Below are positions 6,854 to 8,150 of a DNA stretch of 8,150 nt, one piece after another; positions within the stretch are counted from its first letter, which is position 1; each line of letters opens with the position of its first letter. The notes under the pieces were generated by a model that was not told where the DNA came from, searched no databases, and saw nothing but the letters and a program-made list of their open reading frames with translations. The DNA is from an uncultured Clostridia bacterium. GTDB taxonomy: Bacteria; Bacillota; Clostridia; Christensenellales; UBA1242. The position numbers were made by a program, and so were the translations under genes. Location: assembly GCA_937911885.1 (NCBI GenBank), contig CALDPW010000033.1, forward strand, positions 1-8,150. Reading direction: 5' to 3'.

Positions 6854-8110
6854 ATGAACTTAACAAAACAAATGTATAACTACAAACACAATATTGATGT
6901 TGGAAAATATGGGGATTTTTCGTATGAACAACTAATTTGCATGTTGGATCCCGAAGAATTTTATTATCATGTTACCAGCAAGGAGGAATTGCTGCAATTT
7001 ATGCAAGCCCTTCACATTGGTTATTCCTGCGAAATGGGAGAACAATATGTTCCGGTTGTTTTTTCAAAGTTGCAAGGAAAAACCGATGGTTTTGTTATGC
7101 CTGGTGACGATATAAAAATACAAATTAACCACAAATTGGGTGATATGTATAATATTATGAAAGAGTGCTATAACACTTATTATCCATTTTACTTATTTGA
7201 AGTTGTTATTCACGAATCAAACCATATTTTTCAAGATGCTGCTATTGAGGCAGGAGATTTTGATAGGCTTTCAATCGAAAATAAAATTGGTGCATTACAC
7301 TATGCTTTGGCACAAAAAATGCGTGATTGCCATGCCAGAGAACTTATTGATTTAGACGAAGAAAAAAATGATAATCTTTATGCCTTTTTAGATATTGAAG
7401 ATTTGATTAGCGAAATAAAAGGCGAACGCAACGGCGAGTTTTTTTATGGTAACGAACCTTGTGAAATTGCAGCTAGAAGCAACGCATTGCGAGAGGCTGA
7501 AAAACTGTTAAAAATTCCTACACTTTCAAAAAGTGGAATAAAACTATTTAAAGAATATATTTTAAGTCGCAAACAAAACAATGTGTTTATGGTAACCGAA
7601 AACAGCGATACCAACTATGTGTTTTTTATGGACTTGTTAAAAGCCGAAATGTTTACTGCCGATCCAGAAATAAAAATACTTAGAGATAAATTGATTGAAG
7701 TTGTTGATGCCGAGTTTTCAAAACAAGGCTTGCCAACAATTGGTGGATTTGAAGAAGGTTTTTATGCTAGTGCCGAAAGAATAACAAAACGATTGTTAGA
7801 TAGAGCCAAGGCTTTGGATGATAAAATGTATGAAATAAAAAAACTACCAAAAGCCGAGCAAGAAGAAGCTAAAAAAGCACTACAAGCCGAACAAGATAAG
7901 TTAGCTGCTTCGTATGATAGATATATTGATAGATTATTTTTAAAACGAATTGAAAATTTTAAAATAATTAATAAACAATATTATAAATTATTCCCTTATA
8001 TTATCGAAACAAAACCTGTTACAAAAATTGATAATAAAGATGAGCGTTTGGGCGATTTATATTCGTTTGAAGGAATTAGACATAGCGAACATATAAGAAT
8101 AAAAAAGTAG
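6854..8110 (+). CDS. Putative HExxH zinc metallopeptidase, family unknown
   Basis: A 418-residue protein I do not recognise by name. ATG at 6854 has AAGG (6842-6845) 8 bases upstream. There is no signal peptide or membrane span, so it is probably cytoplasmic. Residues 114-127 contain a hydrophobic run, then HESNH (120-124): the HExxH motif, in which two His bind zinc and Glu activates water. Residues 79-92 (GFVMPGDDIKIQIN) could be the edge strand that usually precedes this helix. About 80 residues on, NEPCEIAAR (200-208) offers Glu204, or Glu201, as the third zinc ligand, as in gluzincins. This assignment is inference. Residues 306-362 are charged and heptad-like, probably a coiled coil, and the C-terminus is basic. 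Divergent from lepB and followed after 10 bases by another start codon, suggesting an operon. The frame is secure, peptidase activity likely but unproven, and the substrate unknown. Confidence 0.8.
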   Translation: MNLTKQMYNYKHNIDVGKYGDFSYEQLICMLDPEEFYYHVTSKEELLQFMQALHIGYSCEMGEQYVPVVFSKLQGKTDGFVMPGDDIKIQINHKLGDMYNIMKECYNTYYPFYLFEVVIHESNHIFQDAAIEAGDFDRLSIENKIGALHYALAQKMRDCHARELIDLDEEKNDNLYAFLDIEDLISEIKGERNGEFFYGNEPCEIAARSNALREAEKLLKIPTLSKSGIKLFKEYILSRKQNNVFMVTENSDTNYVFFMDLLKAEMFTADPEIKILRDKLIEVVDAEFSKQGLPTIGGFEEGFYASAERITKRLLDRAKALDDKMYEIKKLPKAEQEEAKKALQAEQDKLAASYDRYIDRLFLKRIENFKIINKQYYKLFPYIIETKPVTKIDNKDERLGDLYSFEGIRHSEHIRIKK

Positions 8111-8120
8111 GTTAAGGTCT

Positions 8121-8150
8121 ATGACTTTTGAAACTATTGAAAAAGCAAAA
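8121..8150 (+). CDS. Start of a downstream gene, truncated by window end
   Basis: An ATG at 8121 opens a frame of ten codons (MTFETIEKAK) to the last base. It lies 10 bases after the stop of the HExxH gene, with AGG (8109-8111) or AAGG (8114-8117) upstream, the first overlapping that stop codon. No terminator intervenes, so co-transcription is likely. Too short to identify. Confidence 0.5.
   Translation, partial: MTFETIEKAK

Overview
The window comes from a very AT-rich bacterium with a standard genetic code: every Trp codon I checked is TGG, and no in-frame TGA is read through. Shine-Dalgarno sites are AAGG-type, and the promoters look like sigma-A promoters. The Firmicutes-type GyrA, the single-span type I signal peptidase and the codon choice fit a low-GC Firmicute, perhaps an uncultured gut-type Clostridia or Bacilli lineage. 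That placement is inference.

Layout. (1) Bases 2-2038 hold the 3' four-fifths of gyrA, the DNA gyrase A subunit, ending at a clear intrinsic terminator. (2) A gap of about 150 bases carries an AT-only inverted repeat and a good promoter (TTGTTA, 17 bases, TATACT). (3) Bases 2227-5970 encode a 1247-residue membrane protein. Its N-terminus has CvpA-like four-helix topology, followed by about 1050 predicted helical residues. From about residue 499 these form roughly eight degenerate repeats of 82-103 residues. (4) A palindromic terminator at 5971-6003 is shared with the convergent gene. (5) Bases 6003-6734 on the minus strand encode type I signal peptidase (lepB), with an unusual start region. 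(6) An intergenic region of about 120 bases carries overlapping divergent promoters. (7) Bases 6854-8110 encode a soluble 418-residue protein with an HExxH zinc-peptidase motif and a C-terminal coiled coil. (8) A further gene begins at 8121 and runs off the window, probably in the same operon.

How the genes relate. gyrA is a housekeeping gene and appears to be transcribed separately from the rest. The large membrane protein and signal peptidase both act at the cell membrane, but they are convergent, so adjacency is weak evidence for a shared pathway. The HExxH protein has no signal peptide and is probably cytoplasmic. The least explained element is the CvpA-anchored repeat protein, whose long repeat region is predicted to lie outside the membrane. 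The HExxH protein is second. I see no mobile element, CRISPR array, tRNA or rRNA.
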